DNA of 64,000 nt from Methylobacterium sp. Leaf125. Its GTDB lineage: Bacteria; Pseudomonadota; Alphaproteobacteria; Rhizobiales; Beijerinckiaceae. Both the position numbers and the translations under genes were made by a program. Below the pieces are notes generated by a model, which was not told the origin of the DNA, searched no databases, and saw only the letters and a program-made list of their open reading frames with translations. The stretch spans positions 116,600-180,599 of the forward strand of contig NZ_LMNU01000048.1 of assembly GCF_001423085.1 (NCBI RefSeq), written 5' to 3'. Positions 1-8,803 of this stretch are shown piece after piece. Numbering within the stretch: position 1 is the stretch's first letter; each line of letters opens with the position of its first letter.

Positions 1-110
1 ACGCCCCGGGGGATGACGGCGTAGGCCTCGGTGAACACGGCCCGGCCGGTCATCAGCGCGGTCTGGGGCGGCAGGCCGCCGCAGGGCGGGTGGTAGGGCA
101 AGGGGGGCAT
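1..110 (-). CDS. (S)-ureidoglycine aminohydrolase-like protein, N-terminal fragment cut by the window edge
   Basis: An open frame runs leftward from an ATG at 110-108 to the window edge, giving 36 complete codons. Its start, with a Gly-Leu-Pro-Pro-Gln-Thr stretch followed by FTEAYAVIPRGV, matches my recollection of the N-terminus of bacterial cupin-type ureidoglycine aminohydrolases (AllE-like). These convert ureidoglycine to ureidoglycolate and ammonia in allantoin breakdown. Only the leader before the first cupin domain is visible, so no active-site residue can be checked. It is divergent from the exporter genes at 409. An allantoate amidohydrolase-like gene lies about 55 kb to the right, which fits ureide use but is not linked here. 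Confidence 0.6.
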   Translation of the reverse strand, partial: MPPLPYHPPCGGLPPQTALMTGRAVFTEAYAVIPRG

Positions 111-408
111 CCAAAGGGCTCCGTGTCCGACAGGTGTGACGAACTTCCCCGGAACGCGTCAAGCTGCCGGTGCACCCGCCACACGGCGTGGCGGTTTTTC
201 GATCTCGTTTCACAGGGGATGTGAAACCCTGCCAAGCTTGCCGCGTCGGCTTCGGAGGCGGCGTCCTGGCTTGCGCTCACGGGATCGCCGCGAGAAACGG
301 GCTCGCAACACGGCGTCGCGGCGCCATTCGCCGATTGCCAACGATCCCGGCTTTTTATGGTCGTTGATCTCTTCAACAGATCCGTATGTCTGGCGTCAGG
401 GCAACAAT
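111..408. other. divergent intergenic region
   Basis: About 300 bases separate the leftward ureide gene from the rightward exporter operon. Open frames here are overlapping and arginine-rich, and I recognise none of them. The promoters of both flanking genes should lie here. The last 80 bases before 409 are the most AT-rich part, but I see no clear -35/-10 pair or operator. Confidence 0.4.
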
Positions 409-1599
409 ATGCCGAAAAAGCTCAAGGCATTCGTCTCCACGGTTGCTGTGCTTGTCATCTTGGCGGGAGCCTATGTGGCTTTCCGATCCCGTGGCACGGA
501 ACAGGGAAGCTTTGTGACGGCGCCGGCCTATCGCGGCGACATCACCACCATCATCGCGGCCAGCGGCTCGATTGAGCCGATCCGACTCGTCAGCGTCGGC
601 GCACAGGTGTCCGGACGGGTGGTGGGCCTTCATGTCCAACTCGGGCAGCAGGTGACGGAAGGGCAGCGCATCGCCGAGATCGACTCGATGCCTCAGATGA
701 ACGCCGTGCAGCGCAATCAAGCGGCCCTGAATGCCCTCCAGGCGCAACGCGAGCGCGCGAAGGTGGTTCTCAAGCAGACCGAGTCGGCCTTTCGCCGCCA
801 GGGCGACATCGTGGCTGGAAAGGCCGGGACCCGTCAGGACTACGAGGCGGCCGAAGCGGCCTACGGGATCGCCCAGACCGACATCGCCGCCCTCGACGCG
901 CAGATCGAGGGAGCGACGGTCAACGTCCGGAACGCACGCACCGAACTTACCTACACGCAGATCACCGCCCCGATCGGCGGCACCGTCGTGGCGATCGTCA
1001 CGAAGCAGGGACAGACGGTGATCTCGTCCCAGACCGCGCCGACGATCGTCCGCCTCGCCGATCTCGGTACCATGTCGGTCAAGGCCAGGGTCTCGGAGGC
1101 CGATATCGGACGTCTCAAGCCGGGCATGTCCGTCCTCCTCAGTACCCTGGCGCAGCCCAACCGGCGCTACGAAACGACCTTGAAGACGATCGATCCGGCG
1201 CCCGATCAGATCGCGATCGAGGCGAATGCCTCCACGCAGGCCGGCGGCGCCAATGCGTCCAGCACGGAGAACCCGGCGGTCTACTTCAATGCAAGGTTCG
1301 AGATCGCGAACGCGGATGGGGCGCTCAAGCCGCTGATGACCGCCCTCGTGAGCTTCATCCTGGAGGAAGCCAAGGATGCGGTCCTGGTGCCTGCCGCCGC
1401 CGTCGAGCGGACCGGTCCGCGCCAGGGCCGCTTGCGGATCCTGGGTCGGGACGGACGGCCGGAGGAGCGCAGCGTTCGGACCGGCTTGAGCAACGGGGCA
1501 CAGCTTCAGGTCCTCGAGGGGGTCGCCCCCGGGGAGGTGGTGATCATCGCCGACCCGCGAGACGGTGCCAGTTTTGCCAATTCCCGGAAGCGCTCGTAA
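409..1599 (+). CDS. macA: periplasmic adaptor subunit of a MacAB-type efflux system (HlyD/MacA family)
   Basis: This 396-residue membrane-fusion protein would bridge the inner-membrane MacB-like protein and the outer-membrane factor encoded next. It has an N-terminal membrane anchor (about residues 8-24), a biotinyl-lipoyl-like half near 45-80, an Ala/Gln/Glu-rich coiled-coil hairpin near 100-180, then the second lipoyl half (TYTQITAPIGGTV) and a beta-barrel region. The frame is open upstream to 136, but the ATG at 409 puts the anchor at the N-terminus, as expected for the family. The stop overlaps the next start by one base (TAATG). The substrate cannot be read from the sequence; MacAB systems export macrolides, peptides or haem-like compounds. 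Confidence 0.88.
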   Translation: MPKKLKAFVSTVAVLVILAGAYVAFRSRGTEQGSFVTAPAYRGDITTIIAASGSIEPIRLVSVGAQVSGRVVGLHVQLGQQVTEGQRIAEIDSMPQMNAVQRNQAALNALQAQRERAKVVLKQTESAFRRQGDIVAGKAGTRQDYEAAEAAYGIAQTDIAALDAQIEGATVNVRNARTELTYTQITAPIGGTVVAIVTKQGQTVISSQTAPTIVRLADLGTMSVKARVSEADIGRLKPGMSVLLSTLAQPNRRYETTLKTIDPAPDQIAIEANASTQAGGANASSTENPAVYFNARFEIANADGALKPLMTALVSFILEEAKDAVLVPAAAVERTGPRQGRLRILGRDGRPEERSVRTGLSNGAQLQVLEGVAPGEVVIIADPRDGASFANSRKRS

Positions 1600-3590
1600 T
1601 GGAACGGCGCGAGGCTCCGCAGACGCCGCGCGTCGGGGGCACGGCCCCCGACGCCGAGGCGCCGGTCCTGCTGGTCCTGGAGAACGTGCACCGGACTTAC
1701 CGGATGGGCGACCAGATCGTGGCGGCGCTCGACGGGATCGACCTGCGGATCCGGGCCGGGGAATTCGTGGCCATCATCGGGCAGTCGGGCTCCGGCAAGT
1801 CGACCCTGCTGAACCTCCTCGGCTGCCTCGATCGACCGAGCGAGGGCCGCTACTGCATCGATGGGCGCGATACCGCCGGGGTCGATCCCGACGCGATGGC
1901 AGCGCTGCGCCGGCACACCTTCGGCTTCGTCTTTCAGAGCCACAATCTGCTGCCGCGACTCCCGGCTTGGGCCAACGTCGCCCTTCCGGCGATCTACGCC
2001 GGGGAAGCCGCCGCCTCGCGCAAACGGCGGGCCGCCACCCTGCTCGTCCGGCTCGGCCTCGGGGAACGCCTCGATCATCGTCCAACCCAGCTTTCCGGTG
2101 GACAGCAGCAGCGCGTCGGCATCGCCCGGGCGCTCATGAATGGTGGGCGGATCATCCTGGCGGACGAGCCGACCGGATCGCTCGACAGCCGCACGAGCGC
2201 GGAGCTTCTCACCCTGTTCAGGACCTTGTGCGACGAGGGCCACACAGTGGTGATCGTGACGCATGATCCCCAGGTGGCCGCGACGGCCGACCGGGTCGTC
2301 GAGATCGCCGACGGGCGCATCCGCACGGATCGCACGCAGCGGATGGGTCAGGGGACCCGCCCGCCCCTCCAGCCGATCCCGGACGGATCGCGCCGCTGGG
2401 CCAATCAGATTCCGGAGGCGGTCAAGAGTGCGATCGGCACCCTCCTCGCGCATCGTCTGCGCAACGTCCTCACCATGCTGGGGATCGTGATCGGGATCGC
2501 CGCGGTCATCCTTGCCGTGGCGATCGGCCAGGGCTCGGAGCAAGAGGTGCTGGAAAAGATGAAGGGCCTCGGGAGCAACAGGACCGAAGTCTTGTCTCGA
2601 TCCTACTACAGTTCCGGCCTGGGAAGTCAGAGGGGATCCCTGTCCCAGGCGGACCTCGACCGATTTTCGGCCTTCTCCTTCGTGACGGGGGCAACGCCCA
2701 GTGAGGAGAAGCCGAGCGTTCTTCGCCATCAGAACATGGTCATGTCTGGGACGGTGTACGGTGTCGAGCCGGCCTTCTTTCGCATTCACGATTTTCCGAT
2801 CGTCTTGGGGCGAAACTTTACGGAAGGCGGCGCGCGAAGTTCAGGCGTCGAGATCATCATCGATGCGTCGATACGTGCGTCGCTGTTCGCACCGGGTGAA
2901 GATCCGCTCGGCGCCCTCATCCTGGTTGGGATGGTTCCGGCGCGCGTCGTCGGCATCGCGCAGATCGATGGTTCGTCCCGCTTCGGGCGTCGGCCATTCG
3001 CCGCCATCCTCAACAAGACCTTCAGCTATCGCATCTCGGGCCACGCGTACTTCGGACATCTGACGCTCCAAATCGCCGAGACCGTGGACCGCGACGTGGC
3101 CCTGGCCGCCATCTTCAAGTCGTTGCGCGCCTGGCACGGCGCTCAGGATTTCATCTTGTTCGACGCCGAAGCCCAGCGAGAGGCCATGCTGAAAGCCAAG
3201 GTCATCCTCGGGTTGGTGACCGTCTCCATCGCTGGAATCGCCCTGGTAATCGCCACCGTCGGCGTGATGAACATGATGCTCGTTGCGGTGACCGAACGAA
3301 CCCGTGAGATCGGTCTGCTGATGGCGCTGGGCGCACGGCGTTCGGACGTGATGCTGCAGTTCTTCATCGAGGCCTCCACCCTGTGTGTCGTGGGCGGGGC
3401 CCTTGGAACCGGCCTGGCCCTCGCGCTCGGAGAAGTGGCGCAGGTCGTCACGCTGCCCTTCACCCTGGCCTTCGGCTGGCGCTCGGCGGTGGCCGCGTTC
3501 CTCTGTGCCAGCCTCGCCGGCCTGGGGGCGGGCGTCGTGCCGGCGCGGCGGGCCGCTCAGGTCGATCCGGTCGAGGCGCTGACCCGATGA
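1599..3590 (+). CDS. macB: MacB-like fused ABC ATPase/permease
   Basis: This 663-residue inner-membrane exporter has an N-terminal ATPase: Walker A GQSGSGKS at 61-68, signature LSGGQQQ at 165-171 and Walker B ILADEP at 186-191. A first membrane helix follows at about 290-310, then a large periplasmic MacB_PCD domain (about 315-530) and three C-terminal FtsX-type helices. This is the standard MacB layout and length. It starts in a TAATG overlap with the adaptor and ends in an ATGA overlap with the outer-membrane factor, so the three proteins are probably translationally coupled. The ATPase is expected to drive a mechanotransmission cycle that pushes substrate from the periplasm out through the TolC-like channel. 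Confidence 0.92.
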   Translation: MERREAPQTPRVGGTAPDAEAPVLLVLENVHRTYRMGDQIVAALDGIDLRIRAGEFVAIIGQSGSGKSTLLNLLGCLDRPSEGRYCIDGRDTAGVDPDAMAALRRHTFGFVFQSHNLLPRLPAWANVALPAIYAGEAAASRKRRAATLLVRLGLGERLDHRPTQLSGGQQQRVGIARALMNGGRIILADEPTGSLDSRTSAELLTLFRTLCDEGHTVVIVTHDPQVAATADRVVEIADGRIRTDRTQRMGQGTRPPLQPIPDGSRRWANQIPEAVKSAIGTLLAHRLRNVLTMLGIVIGIAAVILAVAIGQGSEQEVLEKMKGLGSNRTEVLSRSYYSSGLGSQRGSLSQADLDRFSAFSFVTGATPSEEKPSVLRHQNMVMSGTVYGVEPAFFRIHDFPIVLGRNFTEGGARSSGVEIIIDASIRASLFAPGEDPLGALILVGMVPARVVGIAQIDGSSRFGRRPFAAILNKTFSYRISGHAYFGHLTLQIAETVDRDVALAAIFKSLRAWHGAQDFILFDAEAQREAMLKAKVILGLVTVSIAGIALVIATVGVMNMMLVAVTERTREIGLLMALGARRSDVMLQFFIEASTLCVVGGALGTGLALALGEVAQVVTLPFTLAFGWRSAVAAFLCASLAGLGAGVVPARRAAQVDPVEALTR

Positions 3591-5044
3591 CACCACCCGC
3601 CACCGGCCCGATGCCGTTTCTGGCGATGGCCGCCCTCCTGACGGCCGCCCTGCTGATGGCGGGCGGGTGCGTGGTGGGGCCCGACTTCGTGCCGCCCGTC
3701 CCGCCGGATGTTTCCCGGTACGGCGAGCGAGCCGATCCGACGCATCTGGTCGCCCCCGGGGTCGGGGGAACGCAGGTTCTGATCGCGGGAGCCAACCTGC
3801 CCGACGCGTGGTGGCACCTGTTCCGCTCCCGTCGTCTCGATGCCCTGGTGCGCGAAGGCCTCTCGGCGAACCCCACCGTCGAGCAGGCCGAGGCCGCCCT
3901 CCGCCAAGCCCAGACCCTGACCCAGTCCGTGCGGGCGGACATGCTGCCGAACCTCTCCGTCGGTGCCACGCGCGCCGGCGGTGGCGGCCTGGGACAGGCC
4001 GGCCCTGTCTCGTACGGGCTGTATGGTGCCAGCGTCACGGCCGGTTACACGCCCGACCTGTTCGGCGGGATTCGCCGCGCCGTCGAAGCCCAGGCGGCCC
4101 TGGAGGTGGTGGCGAGCGAGCAGCTGCGCGCGGCGACGCTCGCGCTCACGGGCAACATCGTCACCGCGGCGATCCAGGAAGCGACCGTGTCGGAGCAGAT
4201 CGCCCTCTCCGAGGTGATCCTGCGCCAGTACCGAGATCAACTGGCGCTCGTGAAGGTCCGTTACGACGCGGGGGCCGAGCCCATCGCCAACGTCCTGAGT
4301 CAGGAGAGCTTGATCCGTTCGCAGGAGGTGACGATCATCGCCAGCCGAGCCGCGCGGATCCAGACGCGGCACCGACTCGCCGTGCTCCTGGGGCGACTGC
4401 CCAGCGCGTACGAACGCCCGAGCTTTCGCCTTCGCGAGCTGACGCTGCCCCGGCGCCTTCCGATCAGCCTGCCGTCCCGCCTGCTGGAGCAGCGTCCGGA
4501 CATCCGCGCGGCCGAAGCTCAGTTGCACGCCGCCTCGGCCGGCATCGGTGTGGCGACCGCGAACCGGCTGCCCAACGTCACCCTGAGCGCCAACCTGGCT
4601 GCGAGCGCCGCGACCCTCGCAAGCCTGGCGGCATCGAGCGTCTGGGGGGCCGGGCTCGGGCTGGCGCAGCCGCTCTTCGACGGAGGAGCCCTGGCGGCCC
4701 GACAGGCGGCGGCTTCGGAGGGCTACGCGATCGCCCTGGCGACCTACCGCATGACGGTCTTGAACGCGTTCCAGAACACTGCCGATGTGCTGACGGCGCT
4801 CGAGGCGGATGCGAAGATTCTGACCGGCGCCATGCAGGCGGAAACTCTCGCTCAGGAAGCGCTCACGGCGTCCCAAGTTCAGTACAAGGCTGGGTCCCTC
4901 GCCTATTCGGGCCTTCTTCTGAGCCAGGTCCGCTACGCCTCGGCAACGCTCACCCGTCTCGCGGCTCAGAGCCAACGCCTCATCGACACGGTGGCGCTTC
5001 AGCAGGCCCTGGGCCGGAACCGGTTCCAGCCGGACATCGACTGA
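3587..5044 (+). CDS. outer-membrane efflux lipoprotein (TolC/NodT family)
   Basis: This 485-residue outer-membrane factor starts at the ATG overlapping the macB stop (ATGA). A signal peptide ends in a lipobox-like LMAGGC near residue 26, predicting a lipid-anchored protein. Two TolC-type repeats follow: an Ala/Glu-rich helical half near 90-250 and a second half beginning around the RLLEQRPDIRAAEAQL motif, which is typical of NodT/OprM relatives. It completes the MacA-MacB-TolC set and would form the trimeric exit duct. No regulator gene is adjacent. Confidence 0.9.
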   Translation: MTPPATGPMPFLAMAALLTAALLMAGGCVVGPDFVPPVPPDVSRYGERADPTHLVAPGVGGTQVLIAGANLPDAWWHLFRSRRLDALVREGLSANPTVEQAEAALRQAQTLTQSVRADMLPNLSVGATRAGGGGLGQAGPVSYGLYGASVTAGYTPDLFGGIRRAVEAQAALEVVASEQLRAATLALTGNIVTAAIQEATVSEQIALSEVILRQYRDQLALVKVRYDAGAEPIANVLSQESLIRSQEVTIIASRAARIQTRHRLAVLLGRLPSAYERPSFRLRELTLPRRLPISLPSRLLEQRPDIRAAEAQLHAASAGIGVATANRLPNVTLSANLAASAATLASLAASSVWGAGLGLAQPLFDGGALAARQAAASEGYAIALATYRMTVLNAFQNTADVLTALEADAKILTGAMQAETLAQEALTASQVQYKAGSLAYSGLLLSQVRYASATLTRLAAQSQRLIDTVALQQALGRNRFQPDID

Positions 5045-5324
5045 TCGCGATCCGGTCTGAAGTCCAAGGCGGAAGGCCACGGCGCCAGTTTACGGCGATC
5101 CTGTCGATCGACCTGCACCGTGGCCCTCTCGACGACGATCCCGCCTGCCCGGCCCCGGGGCGCTGCGCCGGCGGTCGCTGGCTCTGCCCCCGGGACCTGG
5201 ATCGGTTCACCCTGCCGGGCTGTGTCGTCTCTCTGGGATGGCACTGCCGGGGTCTGGGTCCCGATCCGGTCCGCATCGATGGAGCCCCGTGGACCTGGCC
5301 CGCGCCCGTCCGGTCCTTCGGAGC

Positions 5325-5696
5325 TCAGGTCGCGGTCCTGAGACCGGCATAGCGACCGACCGAGGCGTGGCCGCCCCTGAAGCCGGTCGCCGGACCTGCC
5401 GATCCGGGCATCGGGGTCGCGCGTGGCGGGGATCCACGCTCCCTCCCGGCCGATGCCGATGCGAGAAGTGCCTGCCGGAGAGACATGACTTCGCTCCGCA
5501 GGCGCGCGTTCTCGCGCTCGACGTCCCCCAGGCGCGTGACACCGGCCGGCGACAGGCCACCGAAGCGTCGGCGCCAGCGGTAGAACGTGCCGATGGAGAC
5601 GTGGGCGGTCGCGCAGATGGTCGCGATGGCGGTTCCGCTGGCCGCCTCCTGCAGCAGGAAAGCGATCTCTTGATCGGTATGTTGGGATCGACGCAT
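5325..5696 (-). CDS. solitary IS3-type OrfA-like helix-turn-helix protein
   Basis: This 123-residue protein has the layout of IS3-family OrfA. It opens with MRRSQHTDQEIAFLL, has a helix-turn-helix (TICATAHVSIGTFYRWRRRFGG), then a leucine-zipper-like segment (VERENARLRSEVMSLRQAL). The frame stays open upstream to 5798, but the ATG at 5696 matches the family N-terminus. No OrfB (DDE integrase core) lies next to it, and I could not find terminal inverted repeats, so it is either an IS remnant or a domesticated DNA-binding protein. It sits between the exporter operon and urtA. Confidence 0.55.
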   Translation of the reverse strand: MRRSQHTDQEIAFLLQEAASGTAIATICATAHVSIGTFYRWRRRFGGLSPAGVTRLGDVERENARLRSEVMSLRQALLASASAGRERGSPPRATPMPGSAGPATGFRGGHASVGRYAGLRTAT

Positions 5697-5946
5697 GCGC
5701 CTCAGCCAATCGAGCGAGTCTCCGAGGACGCGGCCCAGCAAGAAACGCACCGCCGACCGATGGGTGCGGAAAGACCTGTCGCTCGGTCCAGAATGCAATT
5801 TTTGACGTTCGACCTGCGGGAGCGCACGCGTCGTGGGCGGAACGCCGTGGTTTTACGCAAGCCGCCGCCGCTCTGCAGCCTATTTGGCCTTCCTCCCCGA
5901 GCGCTCAACTCGGACAATTCGCCGGTCACGGAACGAGGCGAGAGCG

Positions 5947-7173
5947 ATGGTCGAATTCACGAGACGCAGCTTCCTGGGAACGGCGGCGACCCTGTCCGCT
6001 CCGGCCATCATCCGCCCGGCCTGGGCCGCCGACACCGTCAAGCTCGGCTGCCTGTTCTCGTCCTCGGGCACCATGGCGAACATCGAGGGCCGCCTGAACC
6101 ACGTGGTGCGGATGGCCGCCGACGGCATCAACGCGAAGGGCGGCGTCAACGGGCGTCGCCTCGAGGTGGTGACTTCGGACCCGGCCTCCGACTGGCCGCT
6201 CTACGCGCAGATCGGTCGACAGATGCTGCAGCAGGAGAAGGTCGCCGCCCTGTTCGGCTGCTGGACCTCCGTCTCACGCAAGTCCGTGCTGCCGGTGGTC
6301 GAGCAGAATGACGGGCTGCTGTTCTATCCGCTCCACTTCGAGGGCGACGAGAACTCGAAGAACATCGTCTACGTGAATTCGCCCCCGGCGAGCTCGGTGC
6401 TGCCGGCGGTCGATTACCTCATGGGTGCGGAGGGCGTCGGGGCCAAGCGGTTCTTCATGATCGGCTCGGACTACGTCTGGCCGCGGACCATCAACAAGCA
6501 GCTCAAGGCCTACTGGACGTCCAAGGGCGTGCCCGAGACCGCGTGGCGCGAGGAATACGTGCCGCTGGGCTTCTCCAACTTCCAGACCCTGGTGAACCAG
6601 ATCCGCAGCTTCGCCGCGCAGCCCGGTGGACAGCCTATCGTAGTACTCACCGTGGTCGGCTCCTCGATTCCCGATTTCCTGCGGGAATTCGCCAATCAGG
6701 GCATCCGCGCCACCGACGTTCCGATCCTCGGCCTCGACATGGTGGAGGCGGACCTCGAGGGCCTCGACACCGCCCCCCTCGTCGGCCACCTCAACTGCTG
6801 GGCCTATCTCCAGGCCGCCAAGGCCGAGGCGAACACGACGTTCCTGTCCGAGTGGGCAGCCTACGTGAAGGCCAAGGGCGTCCCCTTCAGTGCCGACACG
6901 GTCATCGACCCCATGGTGTCGGCCTATGACAGCGTCCAGCTCTGGGCGCTCGCCGCCGCCAAGGCCGGCAGCTTCGACGTACCGGAGGTCCGCAAGGCTT
7001 TCCCCGGCCTCAGCTTCGCCGACCCGTCCGGTTACACGCTGACCATGGGGAGCGAGAACAACTACGTCGCCCGGGGCGTCTTCATCGGCTCGGTCAACGA
7101 GAAGCAGGGCTTCGACATCCTCTGGCAATCGCCCGATGCTCCCAAGCCCGTGCCGTTCAGCCCGTATGGTTAA
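5947..7173 (+). CDS. urtA: urea/amide ABC transporter substrate-binding protein UrtA
   Basis: This 408-residue periplasmic binding protein begins with a twin-arginine-type signal (TRRSFLG at 5-11, cleavage likely near the Ala-Trp-Ala-Ala at 25-28). It then shows the LIVBP-type fold typical of UrtA/FmdD: KLGCLFSSSGTMA after the signal and FGCWTSVSRKSVLPVVE further in. The start is the ATG at 5947, with a purine-rich GAGGCGAG just upstream. It heads a five-gene urt operon that ends with formamidase. Urea is the textbook ligand, but the close relative FmdD binds short-chain amides, and the formamidase neighbour makes amide uptake equally plausible. Confidence 0.93.
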   Translation: MVEFTRRSFLGTAATLSAPAIIRPAWAADTVKLGCLFSSSGTMANIEGRLNHVVRMAADGINAKGGVNGRRLEVVTSDPASDWPLYAQIGRQMLQQEKVAALFGCWTSVSRKSVLPVVEQNDGLLFYPLHFEGDENSKNIVYVNSPPASSVLPAVDYLMGAEGVGAKRFFMIGSDYVWPRTINKQLKAYWTSKGVPETAWREEYVPLGFSNFQTLVNQIRSFAAQPGGQPIVVLTVVGSSIPDFLREFANQGIRATDVPILGLDMVEADLEGLDTAPLVGHLNCWAYLQAAKAEANTTFLSEWAAYVKAKGVPFSADTVIDPMVSAYDSVQLWALAAAKAGSFDVPEVRKAFPGLSFADPSGYTLTMGSENNYVARGVFIGSVNEKQGFDILWQSPDAPKPVPFSPYG

Positions 7174-8803
7174 GGGCCCGGGACGGTTCGGTTTCGTCGC
7201 TCTCCTGCTCTGGGCTTCGAGCCTGGTGATGCCGCCGGCCCTGGCGGCCGAAGCGACGCTCGATCGCGGCGCCCTCGCCACGGCGCTCTGCGGAGACGGC
7301 GCGGCGCAGGCCAAGGCGGTGGAGGGGGTCCTGCGCAATTCTGCGGAGGCGACATCCGGTGACCTCGCCTGGGCCGGCACGATCCTGCGCGCCCTCCTCG
7401 ATCGGCGCCTGGCCTGCCTCGGTGAGTCTGCCCTGGTCCTCGACCGAGCCGGTGCCACCGATGGTCGCGACGCGGCCACCGGCACGGCGCGCCCGGTCAC
7501 GGGCGGGCGCTCGCCGGTGCTCGGCCTGCGCCAGCGCGCCCTCATCGAGACCGCCTCCGGAGCGGCGTCGCTGCTGACCGGGGCGGATGTCGAGTTGCGC
7601 CGGGCCGGCCTTGCCGCCCTGGAGCGCCGGATCGCCACCGTTCCGGAAGCCCTCCTCCTGCGCGCCGCCTCCGCCGAGAGCGATCCGGGCCTCAGGGCCG
7701 GCCTCGCGGCGATCGCGCAATCGGCCGCCCTGTCCTCCGTCGATCCGGCGCGCCGCCTCGCGGCGATCCGGGCCGTGTCGGAGGCGCCCTCGGGCGCGGC
7801 GTTCTCGCGGCTCTCCGCTCTCAAGGCCGACGCGGCCTACGGCAGCGATCCCGCCTTCCGCAGCGCCCTCGACGCCGCCCTGGCCCGCGTCGAGCGGGCC
7901 GTGTCGATCGGGAACGGTCTCGCCGTGCTCTACAACGGCCTGAGCTTTGCCAGCATCCTGTTCATGGCGGCGGCCGGCCTCGCGATCATCTTCGGGCTGA
8001 TGGGCGTCATCAACCTCGCCCAGGGCGAATTCATCATGATCGGCGCCTACGCGACCTACGGCGTACAGGAAGCCGTCCGGCGCATCGCGCCGGGCTGGCT
8101 CGACGCGTACCTGCTGGCCGCGATCCCGGTGGCGTTCCTGACCTCGGCGCTGGTCGGCATCGCCATCGAGGCCCTGATCCTGCGCCATCTCTATCGACGA
8201 CCGCTGATGAGCCTGCTCGCCACCTGGGCGGTGAGCTTGTTCCTCATCAACGGGGTACGGGTCGCGGTGGGGTCGCAGAACCTGCAATTCGCGATGCCGC
8301 CCTACGTCAGCGGTGGCGTCCCGCTCTATGCCGACTTCGTGGTCACCTGGAATCGCCTGTTCGCCATCGCCTTCGCGGCCGTGACCCTGGTGCTGACCCT
8401 CGTGATCCTGAAGCGGACGCCGCTGGGCCTCGACATCCGCGCGGTGACGCAGAACCGCGACATGGCCGCCTGCCTCGGCATTCGCACCCGGCGGGTCGAC
8501 CGGCTCGCCTTCGGCTTCGGCTCGGGGCTGGCCGGCCTCGCCGGGGTGGCCCTTTGCCCGATCTACAGCGTGAATCCCGGGATGGGCGCGAACTTCGTCA
8601 TCGACAGCTTCATGGTGGTGGTGCTCGGCGGCGTCGGCACCGTGGTGGGCACCCTCGTGGCGGCGCTCGGCATCGGGGGCGCCAACGTCCTGATCGAGCC
8701 GCTCTACGGGGCCGTGGCTGCCAAGGTCATCGTGCTCGCCGGCATCATCCTGTTCCTGCAGCGCCGCCCCGAGGGCCTGTTCGCCGTGCGGCGCCGGCGA
8801 TGA
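7166..8803 (+). CDS. urtB: urea/amide ABC transporter permease UrtB
   Basis: This 545-residue permease has the long N-terminal extension usual in UrtB: a signal-like helix (about 5-27) and roughly 200 residues of Ala/Leu/Arg-rich helical, HEAT-like sequence. The LivH-type membrane core follows from about residue 255 (GLMGVINLAQGEFIMIGAY is the family signature). I chose the ATG at 7166, which overlaps the urtA stop by 8 bases. It should pair with UrtC to form the membrane channel. Confidence 0.93.
   Translation: MVKGPGRFGFVALLLWASSLVMPPALAAEATLDRGALATALCGDGAAQAKAVEGVLRNSAEATSGDLAWAGTILRALLDRRLACLGESALVLDRAGATDGRDAATGTARPVTGGRSPVLGLRQRALIETASGAASLLTGADVELRRAGLAALERRIATVPEALLLRAASAESDPGLRAGLAAIAQSAALSSVDPARRLAAIRAVSEAPSGAAFSRLSALKADAAYGSDPAFRSALDAALARVERAVSIGNGLAVLYNGLSFASILFMAAAGLAIIFGLMGVINLAQGEFIMIGAYATYGVQEAVRRIAPGWLDAYLLAAIPVAFLTSALVGIAIEALILRHLYRRPLMSLLATWAVSLFLINGVRVAVGSQNLQFAMPPYVSGGVPLYADFVVTWNRLFAIAFAAVTLVLTLVILKRTPLGLDIRAVTQNRDMAACLGIRTRRVDRLAFGFGSGLAGLAGVALCPIYSVNPGMGANFVIDSFMVVVLGGVGTVVGTLVAALGIGGANVLIEPLYGAVAAKVIVLAGIILFLQRRPEGLFAVRRRR

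Noticed and set aside
136..408. Long N-terminal extension of the efflux adaptor frame back to 136
   Set aside because: The extension is Arg-rich and would put the membrane anchor about 100 residues inside; the ATG at 409 gives a normal MacA start.
5045..5324. Plus-strand frame after the outer-membrane factor that runs to about 5352
   Set aside because: No ribosome site, no recognisable motif, and composition typical of non-coding GC-rich DNA.
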